DNA from: Clostridium sp.
GTDB taxonomy: Bacteria; Bacillota; Clostridia; Clostridiales; Clostridiaceae
DNA: 64,000 bases
Assembly (NCBI GenBank): GCA_031292145.1
Contig: JARLHR010000206.1
Coordinates: 1 to 64,000 of the forward strand
Direction: 5' to 3'
Each line of letters begins with the position of its first letter. Position 1 is the first letter of the stretch. Shown here piece by piece: positions 36,289-45,457 of the stretch. Below the pieces are notes generated by a model. That model saw nothing but the letters and a program-made list of their open reading frames with translations. It did not search any database and had not been told where the DNA came from. The translations under genes and the position numbers were made by a program.

Positions 36289-37218
36289 CTAATTGTTTAT
36301 TATGTCATTATTTACTTTATCTATAATTTCGTCATCGCTCATAATATCCTTATCTAAAAAAATACATCTTTTATCACGCCTAAACCAAGTTAACTGCCTC
36401 TTAGCATAATTTCTTGACCCTTGCTTTATCATATCTATTGCTTCACTTAAAGAAATTCTGCCTTCTAAATAATAGAAAAGTTCTTTGTAACCTATACCTT
36501 GCATTGATTGAATATCTGAAGTATACCCCATTCCCTTCAATCTTATGCACTCATCTAAAAGACCTTTTTCCATCATAATATCTACTCTTTTATTAATTCT
36601 TTCATACAATTTTTGTCTATCCATAGTTAAGACATAGTAAAATACATCATAATCACTATTATAAAAATCATCACCAGCATTGTATGAACTAAAAGGCTTA
36701 TTTGTAAGCTTATATACTTCCAATGCTCTTATAACCCTCTTCCTATTATTCTCATGAATTTCTTCATAACTTATAAGATCTATTTCTTTTAACATTTCAT
36801 GAATATAGTCATTCCCTTTTTCTATGGCTAAATTCTCTAAATATTGTCTATATTCTTCATCTTTTTCTGCTTCTGTAAAAGTCATATTACATGTTAATGA
36901 ATTAATATATAAACCTGTTCCGCCAGATATTATTGGAAATTTGTTTTTCAATATAATATTTTTTAATGCGAACTCACCATATTCTTTAAAATCTGCAACT
37001 GAAAATGGAGTATCAGGTTCAATTACATCGATTAAATAATGTTTAATTCCATCCATTTCATCCTTTGTTACCTTTGCTGAACCTATATCCATATACTTAT
37101 ATATTTGCATTGAATCAGCTGAAATAACTTCTCCATTTAATTTTTTTGCTAATTTTATAGAAAGATCAGTCTTCCCTACTGCTGTTGGTCCACCAATTAT
37201 CAATAATTTTTGTTTCAT
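36289..37218 (-). CDS. miaA: tRNA dimethylallyltransferase MiaA
   Basis: MiaA transfers a dimethylallyl group to A37 of tRNAs reading UNN codons; MiaB (27586-28953) then methylthiolates it. The P-loop [13 protein letters not shown] opens the 309-residue protein, with [17 protein letters not shown], a GGTGLYI segment and [10 protein letters not shown] near the end. The ATG at 37218 has AAAGGG; the upstream start would add eight residues without one. It lies between mutL and hfq on the reverse strand. Confidence 0.95.
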   Translation of the reverse strand: MKQKLLIIGGPTAVGKTDLSIKLAKKLNGEVISADSMQIYKYMDIGSAKVTKDEMDGIKHYLIDVIEPDTPFSVADFKEYGEFALKNIILKNKFPIISGGTGLYINSLTCNMTFTEAEKDEEYRQYLENLAIEKGNDYIHEMLKEIDLISYEEIHENNRKRVIRALEVYKLTNKPFSSYNAGDDFYNSDYDVFYYVLTMDRQKLYERINKRVDIMMEKGLLDECIRLKGMGYTSDIQSMQGIGYKELFYYLEGRISLSEAIDMIKQGSRNYAKRQLTWFRRDKRCIFLDKDIMSDDEIIDKVNNDIINN

Positions 37219-37244
37219 TATATGCCCTTTCGTTTTTAGCATCT

Positions 37245-37304
37245 AGGCACATGAAATAAAATAATAGACGAGCGTACTGGTTTATTACTTTTTAGAATGT
37301 GCCT
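37245..37304. repeat. Short intergenic palindrome between mutL and miaA
   Basis: AGGCACATGAAATAAAATAATAGA is mirrored by TTTATTACTTTTTAGAATGTGCCT around CGAGCGTACTGG. The centre GCGTACTGGTT matches other copies (GCATACTG). Confidence 0.7.
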
Positions 37305-37326
37305 TAATGTTATATAAAAATATTTA

Positions 37327-39315
37327 TTATATTATTCTTCTAAATTTTTTATCAATATCTGTACTAGTAAATTTTATGATTATAGGCCTGCCATGTGGAC
37401 AATGAAAAGGATCATTTATATATCTTAAATCCTCTACTAAATTTATCATCTCACTTATTTCTAATTTATCATTTGCCTTAATAGCAGCCTTACACGCTTT
37501 AGTAGCTATTGCATTATGTTTTACCTCAGTGGTCTTTCCATTACCTAAGTTTTTTAGATTATCAAGAATATCTAAGAATAAATTTTTAGGATTAAGTTTT
37601 CCAAGAAAGTATGGAACTTCTTTTAAAGATAATGAATTACCACCAAATTCCTCAAGTAAAAAACCGGCATATTTAAATATCTCCTTATTTTCTTCAAAAT
37701 AAGAATAATCATCTGCGCTTAAATCAATGACACTTGGAACCATAAGTGGTTGAATTATAATTGATCCATCTTCAATTTCTTTTAAATATTTTTCAAATAG
37801 TATCTTTTCATGAGCTGCATGTTGGTCAATCATGTATAAAGTTCCATCAAATTCACCCAATATATAAGTTTTATTATATTGACCAATTATAGAAATGGGT
37901 GGAAATTTAGCACTTGGCTTTATTTCATTATAATCTGTTTCATTCTTAAAGCTTGATATTTTAACATTTTCAGAATTATTTTTTATATTATCGATATCAT
38001 CATCATAGTCATTCCCTTTTATTTCATCAATAAAATGTGATTTAAGACCTATAGGAAGCTTGATTTCCGTTTTCTCAATTTCATTTATATCATTATTTTC
38101 AGAGTCTGCCTTACCATATTCCTTATGTGTAGATACAAAACTAGTATCTATATGTTCACTATTATTATCAACTTTTAAGTCCTTACCTTCATCAATCAAA
38201 GTTTTAACTGCCGAATTTACAAATTTAACTTTTTCCTCTTCTTCCTTAATTTTAAAAGTAATTTCTTCAAAAGTCGGAGGCGTATAATTTTTAGTGCTTT
38301 CCTCTTTTATAGCAAAGGTCTCAAATACTTCATTTTTAAAAGAAGTGTGAACTGCTCCAAATATATTTTTAAAAATCATTCTTTCATCGTTAAACTTTAC
38401 TTCTGCTTTAGTTGGATGAATATTAACATCTACATATTCAGGATAAATTTCTATAAATAAAATAAAGAATGGAAACTTATTTACTGTAGAGAAAGACTTA
38501 AATGCTTGTTCAACAGCTACTGCTAGTGACCTATTTTTTATATATCTTTTATTAACAAATATACTTTGATTATTTCTAGAGCCTCTTGCTATCTCCTCAT
38601 TGCCTATATAACCATAGACAGTAATAAGATCAGAAGTATCACTAAAATAAATTATGTTATCCGTTATAGATTTACCGTATAGAGTTCTTATTACATCTTT
38701 AAGTTCTCCATTGCCAAAAGTATGAATAATCTTTTTTTCATTATTATATAATTTAAAACTTATTTTAGGATTAGCTATAGCAAGCCTAGTTATTATATCA
38801 TTAATTACAGAAGCTTCTTTTGAAGCAGATTTTAAAAACTTCTTTCTAGCAGGTACATTATAAAATAAATCACGAACTTCTATTATAGTTCCTTTATTAA
38901 CACCACATTCAGTTACATCAGAAAATTTACTGCCTTCAATAGTTATTTCATATCCTAAGCCCTGATCTTTTTCTTTAGATTTTAAATTGACTTTAGCTAC
39001 AGAAGCTATTGATGGAAGTGCTTCTCCTCTAAAACCTAAAGTATGTATATTATATATATCTTCTGATTGATTTATCTTGCTAGTAGCATGTGGAAGAAAG
39101 GCTTTGGCTATATCGCCTTTATATATACCATCTCCATCATCAATAATTCTAATGAGAGATATCCCACCTTCTTCAATTTCAATTACTATGTTTTTAGAAT
39201 TCGCATCAATAGAGTTTTCAACTAATTCTTTAACTACTGAAGCAGGTCTTTCAACTACCTCTCCTGCTGCTATCTTATTAGCAGTATCTTCACTTAATAT
39301 GTTAATTCTCTTCAA
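37327..39315 (-). CDS. mutL: DNA mismatch repair protein MutL
   Basis: MutL couples MutS mismatch recognition to strand nicking. The GHKL ATPase motifs are in KELVENSIDA, DDGDGI and TLGFRGEALPSIA. The C-terminal domain carries the endonuclease motif (IDQHAAHEKILFEKY) and CPHGRP, so this is a nicking MutL as expected in bacteria without MutH. The 662 residues include a low-complexity acidic linker. The start is a TTG with GGAGG upstream. mutS lies 16 kb away rather than adjacent. Confidence 0.96.
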   Translation of the reverse strand: MKRINILSEDTANKIAAGEVVERPASVVKELVENSIDANSKNIVIEIEEGGISLIRIIDDGDGIYKGDIAKAFLPHATSKINQSEDIYNIHTLGFRGEALPSIASVAKVNLKSKEKDQGLGYEITIEGSKFSDVTECGVNKGTIIEVRDLFYNVPARKKFLKSASKEASVINDIITRLAIANPKISFKLYNNEKKIIHTFGNGELKDVIRTLYGKSITDNIIYFSDTSDLITVYGYIGNEEIARGSRNNQSIFVNKRYIKNRSLAVAVEQAFKSFSTVNKFPFFILFIEIYPEYVDVNIHPTKAEVKFNDERMIFKNIFGAVHTSFKNEVFETFAIKEESTKNYTPPTFEEITFKIKEEEEKVKFVNSAVKTLIDEGKDLKVDNNSEHIDTSFVSTHKEYGKADSENNDINEIEKTEIKLPIGLKSHFIDEIKGNDYDDDIDNIKNNSENVKISSFKNETDYNEIKPSAKFPPISIIGQYNKTYILGEFDGTLYMIDQHAAHEKILFEKYLKEIEDGSIIIQPLMVPSVIDLSADDYSYFEENKEIFKYAGFLLEEFGGNSLSLKEVPYFLGKLNPKNLFLDILDNLKNLGNGKTTEVKHNAIATKACKAAIKANDKLEISEMINLVEDLRYINDPFHCPHGRPIIIKFTSTDIDKKFRRII

Positions 39316-39543
39316 AGTATGCTTTCCTCCTTTCTTTTTTTATATTAATAACCTTATTTTTCTTTCAAATTGTATTATATCGAATTTATATAATAATAAC
39401 AATTCAAATCGTAATTGATATATTTTTCAATTTTAATCTATCAAAATTATTATAGTATTGTCACCTGCAATGTGAATTAGTGTCTTTTTCAAGTAATTTA
39501 TCATATTAATAATATTATAATTAAAAATTAAAGGAGATCTATC

Positions 39544-41220
39544 ATGGAATATATCCATTCCTTTAGACACATCTTAGTTAAGTTTTTTAATTGCAATCAC
39601 AACATATTAAGTAATAGAAAATTATTAGATTTATATACTCGTGAAGCTGCTAAGGAGCTAAATATAGGTGAAATCAAAAATTCATTTTTTTTATTTAATC
39701 CATATGGAATAACTGTTGTTGTTGTTTTAAACAAATGCCAATTAACACTTAATACAAACTATAACAACACTTGTACAACTCTTGATTTATTTACTATATC
39801 AGCTGATATTAATTCATATTCTGCTTTTAAATATTTAAATAAAACTCTTAAAGCAAAAACTTGCGAGATAAATGAAATTATGCATAATGAAAATTCTCTT
39901 TTATTTCCCTATATTGAATTACCAATTAATTCGAAAATAAATTTAAGATGTAATTCTTCATATATTAATCCAACCATATCTATTTTAGGTAGTAGTGGCG
40001 GTGTAGCTAAATCTGTTTTATCTATATTAAATAAAGCCTGCAAAGATAAAACTGATCCTATTAATAGCTTCATTAATTCATGCAAACTACATCTAATTGA
40101 TTTAAAACAAAATGACATGAAATATTATGAAAATCGATTTCCTAACTTAAAAAATAAAATATCGCTATATGAATTTGACCTAAATAACACTGAAGTATTT
40201 ACTGAACATTTAAAACAAACAAATACCACTATTGTACTAGATGTATCCTTTGCCGATACAGTTAATATGTTAAGATGCTGCGATTCATTAGGTGTAATAT
40301 ATATAAACTCTGCATTTGAAAGTTTAAGTGTTGATGAAAACAATGATTTAGAAGGATTCCCATTACAAGAAAGATATGAAATTTTTGAAAGTCATAGAGA
40401 TGAATTTCAAAATACCTCAGCTATAATATGTTCAGGAATGAATCCCGGAGTTGTTCAATGGATGGCAATTGATTTAATGAAAAAATACCCAAACAAACTT
40501 CCTAAAGCTTGTTACATCGTTGAAGAAGATACCTCTTTTTATGAAGACGAAACATTGGCAGATAAAAATACACTTTATACTACTTGGTCTACAGAATGCT
40601 TCTTAGATGAAGCTATTTATAGCTATCCTTCGTTTGTGAAAAAGCACCACTCATTATTTCTTTATAAAGATGTATATGAACTTGAATTTAAAGTTGTTTT
40701 AGGAGAAAAAAATTTTTACGGATGCCTTATGCCACATGAAGAAGCCATTACACTAGGGAAAATGTACGATATGGAAACTGGTTTTATATATAAAATAAAT
40801 GATCATACAACTAACTTAATTACAGATAATTTAGATAATGTTGATGATTTATGGAGCAAACCAATGAGCGTTTTAAATCCAGAAGTTTCTCCTTTAAAAG
40901 GTGAAGATTTGGTTGGAATACTTCTTGTTTATGATGATAAAGAACTCTATATGTACAACAGCTTAAACAACAGCAAAACCTATGAAAAATATAAAACTAA
41001 TGCAACTTATCTTCAAGTCGCTGCTGGAATTTATGGTGCTTTAGCTACTATATTATTAGATAATATTCCCCGAGGAATCTACTATGTTGATGAACTACTT
41101 GTTAATGCAAAAAGTAACTACGGCAAATATCTTAAACATCACTTAGATAAATTTGTAATTGGAGAAAATAATCACTCAGATGGCGATTTGCTAGATAGAA
41201 TGAGAGAAAGAAAAAAATGA
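39544..41220 (+). CDS. Fusion: degenerate AdoMet decarboxylase-like domain + saccharopine-dehydrogenase-like domain
   Basis: Residues 1-115 follow the prokaryotic AdoMet decarboxylase fold closely (HILVKFFNCNHNILSNRKLL, NPYGITVVVVL, TLDLFTIS, AFKYLNKTLKAKTCEI). However, the processing motif E-S-H-L-(S/T)-I-H-T is here N-K-C-Q-L-T-L-N-T: the cleavage Glu-Ser is Lys-Cys and both histidines are gone, so no pyruvoyl group can form. Residues 140-540 are a saccharopine/carboxynorspermidine-dehydrogenase-like Rossmann protein (ISILGSSGGVAKSVLSI, NSAFESLS, CSGMNPGVVQWMA). A polyamine link is plausible; the reaction is unknown. GGAGATCT precedes the ATG. Confidence 0.75.
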   Translation: MEYIHSFRHILVKFFNCNHNILSNRKLLDLYTREAAKELNIGEIKNSFFLFNPYGITVVVVLNKCQLTLNTNYNNTCTTLDLFTISADINSYSAFKYLNKTLKAKTCEINEIMHNENSLLFPYIELPINSKINLRCNSSYINPTISILGSSGGVAKSVLSILNKACKDKTDPINSFINSCKLHLIDLKQNDMKYYENRFPNLKNKISLYEFDLNNTEVFTEHLKQTNTTIVLDVSFADTVNMLRCCDSLGVIYINSAFESLSVDENNDLEGFPLQERYEIFESHRDEFQNTSAIICSGMNPGVVQWMAIDLMKKYPNKLPKACYIVEEDTSFYEDETLADKNTLYTTWSTECFLDEAIYSYPSFVKKHHSLFLYKDVYELEFKVVLGEKNFYGCLMPHEEAITLGKMYDMETGFIYKINDHTTNLITDNLDNVDDLWSKPMSVLNPEVSPLKGEDLVGILLVYDDKELYMYNSLNNSKTYEKYKTNATYLQVAAGIYGALATILLDNIPRGIYYVDELLVNAKSNYGKYLKHHLDKFVIGENNHSDGDLLDRMRERKK

Positions 41221-41221
41221 A

Positions 41222-41289
41222 CATGCCGACGAAATATGACACAAAATAGACTCGCATACTGACTTATTATTTTTTTGAATATGACTTAA
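41222..41289. repeat. Diverged short intergenic palindrome
   Basis: The right half (GCATACTGACTTATTATTTTT then TTGAATATGACTTA) matches the AGGCATATTC family; the left half is eroded. Confidence 0.5.
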
Positions 41290-41341
41290 TTTACATGGAT
41301 AAGATAATACGGAAATTTAATTGTTTAAAGGAGGCTTTAAA

Positions 41342-41482
41342 ATGAGTAATAAAAATTCTATTAAAACTACATCTGAACCATTAACTCGTAATTATGCAAA
41401 ACAAGTAAAAAATAAAGCAAATGAAAAAAGTCCATATGGAGAGGATGATCCTTCTCCAAGTACTGCATTTAAAAATGAATAA
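41342..41482 (+). CDS. Small polar protein (46 aa), unknown
   Basis: AAAGGAGGC lies 8 nt before an ATG at 41342. The 46-residue product (MSNKNSIKTTSEPLTRNYAK at the start, PYGEDDPSPSTAFKNE at the end) is hydrophilic with no cysteine or membrane segment and is not a recognised family. A strong terminator directly after it supports expression. It is similar in size and character to the 47-residue protein at 24020. Confidence 0.68.
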   Translation: MSNKNSIKTTSEPLTRNYAKQVKNKANEKSPYGEDDPSPSTAFKNE

Positions 41483-41501
41483 ATTATAGTTCTTAACTAA
41501 A

Positions 41502-41538
41502 AATAACCACTCGTTCAAAATCGAGTGGTTATTTTTTC
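41502..41538 (+). terminator. Terminator after the 46-aa protein
   Basis: AATAACCACTCG pairs perfectly with CGAGTGGTTATT, followed by TTTTC. Bidirectional use with the converging methyltransferase gene is possible. Confidence 0.88.
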
Positions 41539-41549
41539 TTTCATGCGCC

Positions 41550-42710
41550 TTAAATCAACGTGTCTTCCTTCAATAGATTATATAGTGTTGGATTAAAATT
41601 AAATTGCTTCATTAGATTTTTAACTTCAGCTAAAGCCCTTTGCTTTTTCTCTTTTGATACATTAGTTTTTGATGCTCTAATTAATATATTTTTAGGAGAG
41701 TGAGCTATATCTATAAATTCTAGTAGTTGTGCTTTATACCCTACACATTCTAATAGGTTAGCACGAACTGAATCTGTCATAAGTGCTGCAATTCTCTCTT
41801 GTACTATTCCATACTTTGTTAATATAGATAAGGATTCTGTTTTCATTTGTTGATTAAATTCATGTTGACAGCAAGGTACTGAAAAAATCATTTTAGCATT
41901 CCACTTTATTGCATTATATAATGCATAATCAGTAGCTGTATCACATGCATGTAATGTAATTACCATATCAACCTTATTATTATATTTAAAACCGTTTATA
42001 TCTCCAAGTTCAAAATGCAAATTTTCATAGTTATAGCGTTTAGCTATGTCATTACATTTCTTGATTACATCTGCTTTAAGATCCAGGCCTATCATCTTTA
42101 CACTTATTTTCTTAATTTCTACAAAGTAATAATATAGTACAAAAGTTAAATAGGATTTTCCGCATCCAAAATCTAAAATTGTTAAATCTGTATAATCATT
42201 CTTCTTAATTTCATCATCAATAATCTCAACGAATCTGTTTATCTGCTTATACTTATCATATTTCGAATTAACTACTTTTCCCTCTTTTGTAAAGATTCCC
42301 AAATCTATAAGAGGTTCAATAATCATTCCTTCTTTTAAAATATAATTCTTTTCTTTATTATGACTTTTATTAACTAACTTCCCATTGTCACCTTTTTTCT
42401 TACTAAATAATATCTTTCCTTTTTTAGATATTTTTAAATCAAAGGAAGTAATATTTGACCAAGCTGAAATTTGCTTGAAAGATGACACATATTCCAGCAA
42501 TTTTTCTTCTAAAACATCTACATTAATATTTTCATGGAATACCTGTTTATCAGTGTACTTTTCTATTTGATAATATTCTTTACCATTATTTTGTTTAAGT
42601 ACAAATGTTATTTTATTGTATTCAGTATTATTATTTAATTTATTACTGATAACTAATTTTATAATATCTTCTTTAATTATTTCACTAATAGCTTTCTTTA
42701 AATCTTCCAT
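41550..42710 (-). CDS. SAM-dependent methyltransferase (Methyltransf_32-like)
   Basis: A 386-residue protein. The class I methyltransferase domain spans about 160-330: motif I ILDFGCGKSYLTFVLYYYF, then VKMIGLDLKADVIKKC, and VDMVITLHACDTATDYAL, a pattern typical of the PF13679 group, with FSVPCCQHEFNQQ after it. The N-terminal 150 residues form a separate accessory region. Substrate is unknown. The ATG at 42710 has AAGGTG; a frame extending to 42785 lacks support. Confidence 0.82.
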   Translation of the reverse strand: MEDLKKAISEIIKEDIIKLVISNKLNNNTEYNKITFVLKQNNGKEYYQIEKYTDKQVFHENINVDVLEEKLLEYVSSFKQISAWSNITSFDLKISKKGKILFSKKKGDNGKLVNKSHNKEKNYILKEGMIIEPLIDLGIFTKEGKVVNSKYDKYKQINRFVEIIDDEIKKNDYTDLTILDFGCGKSYLTFVLYYYFVEIKKISVKMIGLDLKADVIKKCNDIAKRYNYENLHFELGDINGFKYNNKVDMVITLHACDTATDYALYNAIKWNAKMIFSVPCCQHEFNQQMKTESLSILTKYGIVQERIAALMTDSVRANLLECVGYKAQLLEFIDIAHSPKNILIRASKTNVSKEKKQRALAEVKNLMKQFNFNPTLYNLLKEDTLI

Positions 42711-42816
42711 TTTACAACACACCTTATTATTTATTTCAATTTGCTTCAATTGGGTATATTCAATAATATTATTATATATACCCAATTCATAAATGCAAAC
42801 TCTTTTTTGTAGTAAC

Positions 42817-43473
42817 TTAACTTAACTCTAGACCTTTATTAAGCAAATCAGAAAAAACACTCCATTCTACAAATTTTCCTCCCATACTCTCTAAATGCTT
42901 AGTATGCATTTGACAATCTATAAAAATGAACCCCTCATTATGTAGTTTTTCTGAGAGCTTTGTTAACGCTATTTTAGAGGCATTACTTACTTTGGAAAAC
43001 ATACTTTCTCCGAAAAAGCATTTTCCTATTTTAACTCCGTACAACCCTCCTACCAATTCTTCATCAAGATATGTTTCAACGCTCATTGCATATCCATTAT
43101 TAAAAAGATTTATATATGCATCTTTCATATCATTACTAATCCAAGTTTCTTCATTATTATTTTCCCGTATGTACTTGCAATTACTTATTACACCTTTAAA
43201 ATCATTATTAAAAGTTATCTTGAATTCTTCTCTTTTAATAATTTTTTGCATAGATTTAGAAATTTTAATTTCTTCTGGTATTATTATAAATCTAGGCTTA
43301 GGGCACCACCAAAGAATTGGTTCTCCTTCGTTATACCATGGAAAAATACCGTTGCAGTAAGCTAGAATTAACCTCTTCAAAGATAAATCTCCACCAATTG
43401 CCAAAAGTCCATCTTCTTCAGAAAGCTCTGGATTTGGAAAGATAATTTCTTTTGTTAATTGAAATATAGGCAT
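42817..43473 (-). CDS. aat: Leucyl/phenylalanyl-tRNA-protein transferase
   Basis: Aat adds Leu or Phe to N-terminal Arg/Lys of proteins, marking them for ClpAP/ClpS degradation. The protein is 218 residues with the family blocks GLLAIGGDLSLKRLILAYCNGIFPWYNEGEPILWW, TWISNDMKDAYINLF, VGGLYGVKIGKCFFGESMFS and ECQMHTKHLESMG-like FIDCQMHTKHLESMGG. Aat is common in proteobacteria and patchy in Firmicutes, so its presence in this accessory stretch is worth noting. The ATG at 43473 follows AAGGAAGTG. Confidence 0.94.
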   Translation of the reverse strand: MPIFQLTKEIIFPNPELSEEDGLLAIGGDLSLKRLILAYCNGIFPWYNEGEPILWWCPKPRFIIIPEEIKISKSMQKIIKREEFKITFNNDFKGVISNCKYIRENNNEETWISNDMKDAYINLFNNGYAMSVETYLDEELVGGLYGVKIGKCFFGESMFSKVSNASKIALTKLSEKLHNEGFIFIDCQMHTKHLESMGGKFVEWSVFSDLLNKGLELS

Positions 43474-43567
43474 TGTTTTCACTTCCTTACATGTTAATTG
43501 GACCCAATGATTATTTTAACATAATTTTAATATTACTTTTTATTTACTAGTCCACCAATAATATATT

Positions 43568-44320
43568 CTAAAAAACAAACTTTTTTAATGCATCATTTAA
43601 TGTTTTTAAAACTTTTAACATAAGTTTCAAAATATACGGTAAAAAGAATGATGCTAGTAACACTGAAACAGCTAAAATCAATATGTTATAATTTATTGGT
43701 TGTCCTAATTTAACCTGATATAAATGTATCGCTCCTGCAGATATGGCTCCAACGATTAATAATTTAGTTGCTATCCATGAAATTATATTTATGATCTGGA
43801 GTAATAATATTGTTACTGACAATATAGCTATTAATGGTAAAGCTAATATCTTAAATGGAAGCATAATCAAAATAAACATTTGTTCAGTGTTGCGTTTAGT
43901 GCTTTTTTCAGATGCTTTTTGTTTCCTGTCCTTTTCTTCGTTATCATCATTTAATTTATTTTTCTTATATTTGTTTTTTGAAATTCCTTTTTGAGTAAAA
44001 TCATTCTTTTTTTTACTAGTACTTTTTCCTTTACTTTTAGAATTACGTCTATTTATATTATTACTTTTATTATTATCCTCTAGTTCTTTTTGAACTTCTT
44101 GCGGATTCATAATTAATGTTGCATTTTTATCAACAAACTGATTTTCTTCTAAACTAGTTAAAGTTTCATATGCCTGATCAAACAACTTCAAAAATTGATT
44201 AAGTCGTTTTTCATTAACTACTTCTCTTTTTATTTTTGCTACCTGCTTTTCATAAGCTTCTTTTATTTCTTCTTTTGATGAATTTTTTTCTACACCTAAT
44301 ATTTTATAATAATCTGTCAT
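43568..44320 (-). CDS. J-domain-like membrane protein lacking the HPD motif
   Basis: The first 60 residues (TDYYKILGVEKNSSKEEIKEAYEKQ) match a DnaJ J-domain by helices I and II, but where HPD should be the sequence reads VAKIKREVVNEK, so Hsp70 stimulation is unlikely. Residues 80-145 are Lys/Asn/Ser-rich linker, and residues 155-250 contain three to four membrane helices. The ATG at 44320 has GGAGAG close by; an earlier one at 44347 is less well placed. The U32-like gene upstream ends 39 bp before it, so they are probably co-transcribed. Confidence 0.7.
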   Translation of the reverse strand: MTDYYKILGVEKNSSKEEIKEAYEKQVAKIKREVVNEKRLNQFLKLFDQAYETLTSLEENQFVDKNATLIMNPQEVQKELEDNNKSNNINRRNSKSKGKSTSKKKNDFTQKGISKNKYKKNKLNDDNEEKDRKQKASEKSTKRNTEQMFILIMLPFKILALPLIAILSVTILLLQIINIISWIATKLLIVGAISAGAIHLYQVKLGQPINYNILILAVSVLLASFFLPYILKLMLKVLKTLNDALKKFVF

Positions 44321-44359
44321 TTCTTCTCTCCATTTAAAACCAATCATGTAATATAATAT

Positions 44360-45379
44360 TTAATAATAATAGCATTGTCCACTGCATTTACCATTGAGCA
44401 ACTTATCTTTTACTCTTTTTTCATAAGTCTCACTATCTCCAATATCATCTAACATTCCTATAGCTTTTTTTAAATTTTGCACATCATTTTCCATATTCTT
44501 AATTGAATTTCCTCTTCCAACTACTTTCAAATGTGTGACACCAGCTTTTTTTAACCTTTTTAAAGAACATAAACCACAGCCAGTGCTGCCAAGAATATAT
44601 GAATCTGATATTTCTTCTTCATCTTCTACTTCACATTGATTTTCCATATAAAATTCCTCTTTATCCATATCATCCAGCTCTTTATAATAAAGCTTAAGTC
44701 TCCTATCAACATCTTCAAAGTTATTTGCATGTCCACTCACTTTTGATAAATGATATGGCATTTTACATAAATGTATCATTTCATCACAATGTAGAGAATT
44801 ACAAAAAGCCCCGGTATAATGGCATCTCTCATTTAAAATAAATGCTTCATACTCCAGATTTCTCACTTTATTATTACTTATACATGATTCCATATCTTCA
44901 ATTGAATTTTTTCTATGAAATATGTAACGGGATATGTCCAGTTTGTTAAAAAAATCAATGGAAAGACGATTTAATTCAGCACATTCTCCACTTAAATGTA
45001 TGGAACATTTTATAGCAGTTTGTTTTAAATATAATAAAAGTCCAATGTCTGCTATAATAAAATCATTAAAACCAATAGCAGTCAACTCTTTTATTATTCC
45101 AGCTATCATTTCATATTGTTCTTCGAGGTAGTATAAATAATTAAAGGTTATACTTACTGGCACCTTATATGCTTTAACCATTTTTTTTAGTATTTTCATA
45201 TCCTCAATGGAACTTATCTGAATATTATAGTAAAGCACCTCTCTTCTATTTAAAGGAAAAAGATTGCCATATTTTTTATTCCACTCATAAGGAACATATC
45301 CGCAAAATACTTCATCTGCCCCAGCTTTCACCAAGGTTATATAATCATCAATACATCCTAATCCCGCTACTATCTTCAT
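44360..45379 (-). CDS. U32-peptidase-like protein A
   Basis: The 339-residue protein starts KIVAGLGCIDDYITLVKAGADEVFCGYVP, the first strand-helix of the U32 TIM-barrel, and has SIHLSGECAELN and a cysteine cluster RCHYTGAFCNSLHC with a later HLC, like the [4Fe-4S] ligands of U32 proteins. It ends with GSTGCGLCSLKRL, THLKVVGRGNS and a Cys-rich tail GKCSGQCYYY. Known U32 proteins act in tRNA hydroxylation or collagen degradation; this is divergent. GGGAGGAAAC precedes the ATG at 45379. Confidence 0.7.
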   Translation of the reverse strand: MKIVAGLGCIDDYITLVKAGADEVFCGYVPYEWNKKYGNLFPLNRREVLYYNIQISSIEDMKILKKMVKAYKVPVSITFNYLYYLEEQYEMIAGIIKELTAIGFNDFIIADIGLLLYLKQTAIKCSIHLSGECAELNRLSIDFFNKLDISRYIFHRKNSIEDMESCISNNKVRNLEYEAFILNERCHYTGAFCNSLHCDEMIHLCKMPYHLSKVSGHANNFEDVDRRLKLYYKELDDMDKEEFYMENQCEVEDEEEISDSYILGSTGCGLCSLKRLKKAGVTHLKVVGRGNSIKNMENDVQNLKKAIGMLDDIGDSETYEKRVKDKLLNGKCSGQCYYY

Positions 45380-45393
45380 TATAGTTTCCTCCC

Positions 45394-45454
45394 AGGTATA
45401 ATCAAGAAAATAATAGACACGCATACTGGTCTATTATTTTCTTGATTGTGCCTT
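45394..45454. repeat. Short intergenic palindrome between the two U32-like genes
   Basis: ATAATCAAGAAAATAATAGAC is mirrored by GTCTATTATTTTCTTGATTGT around ACGCATACTG; the right end is followed by GCCT. Confidence 0.7.
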
Positions 45455-45457
45455 ATA

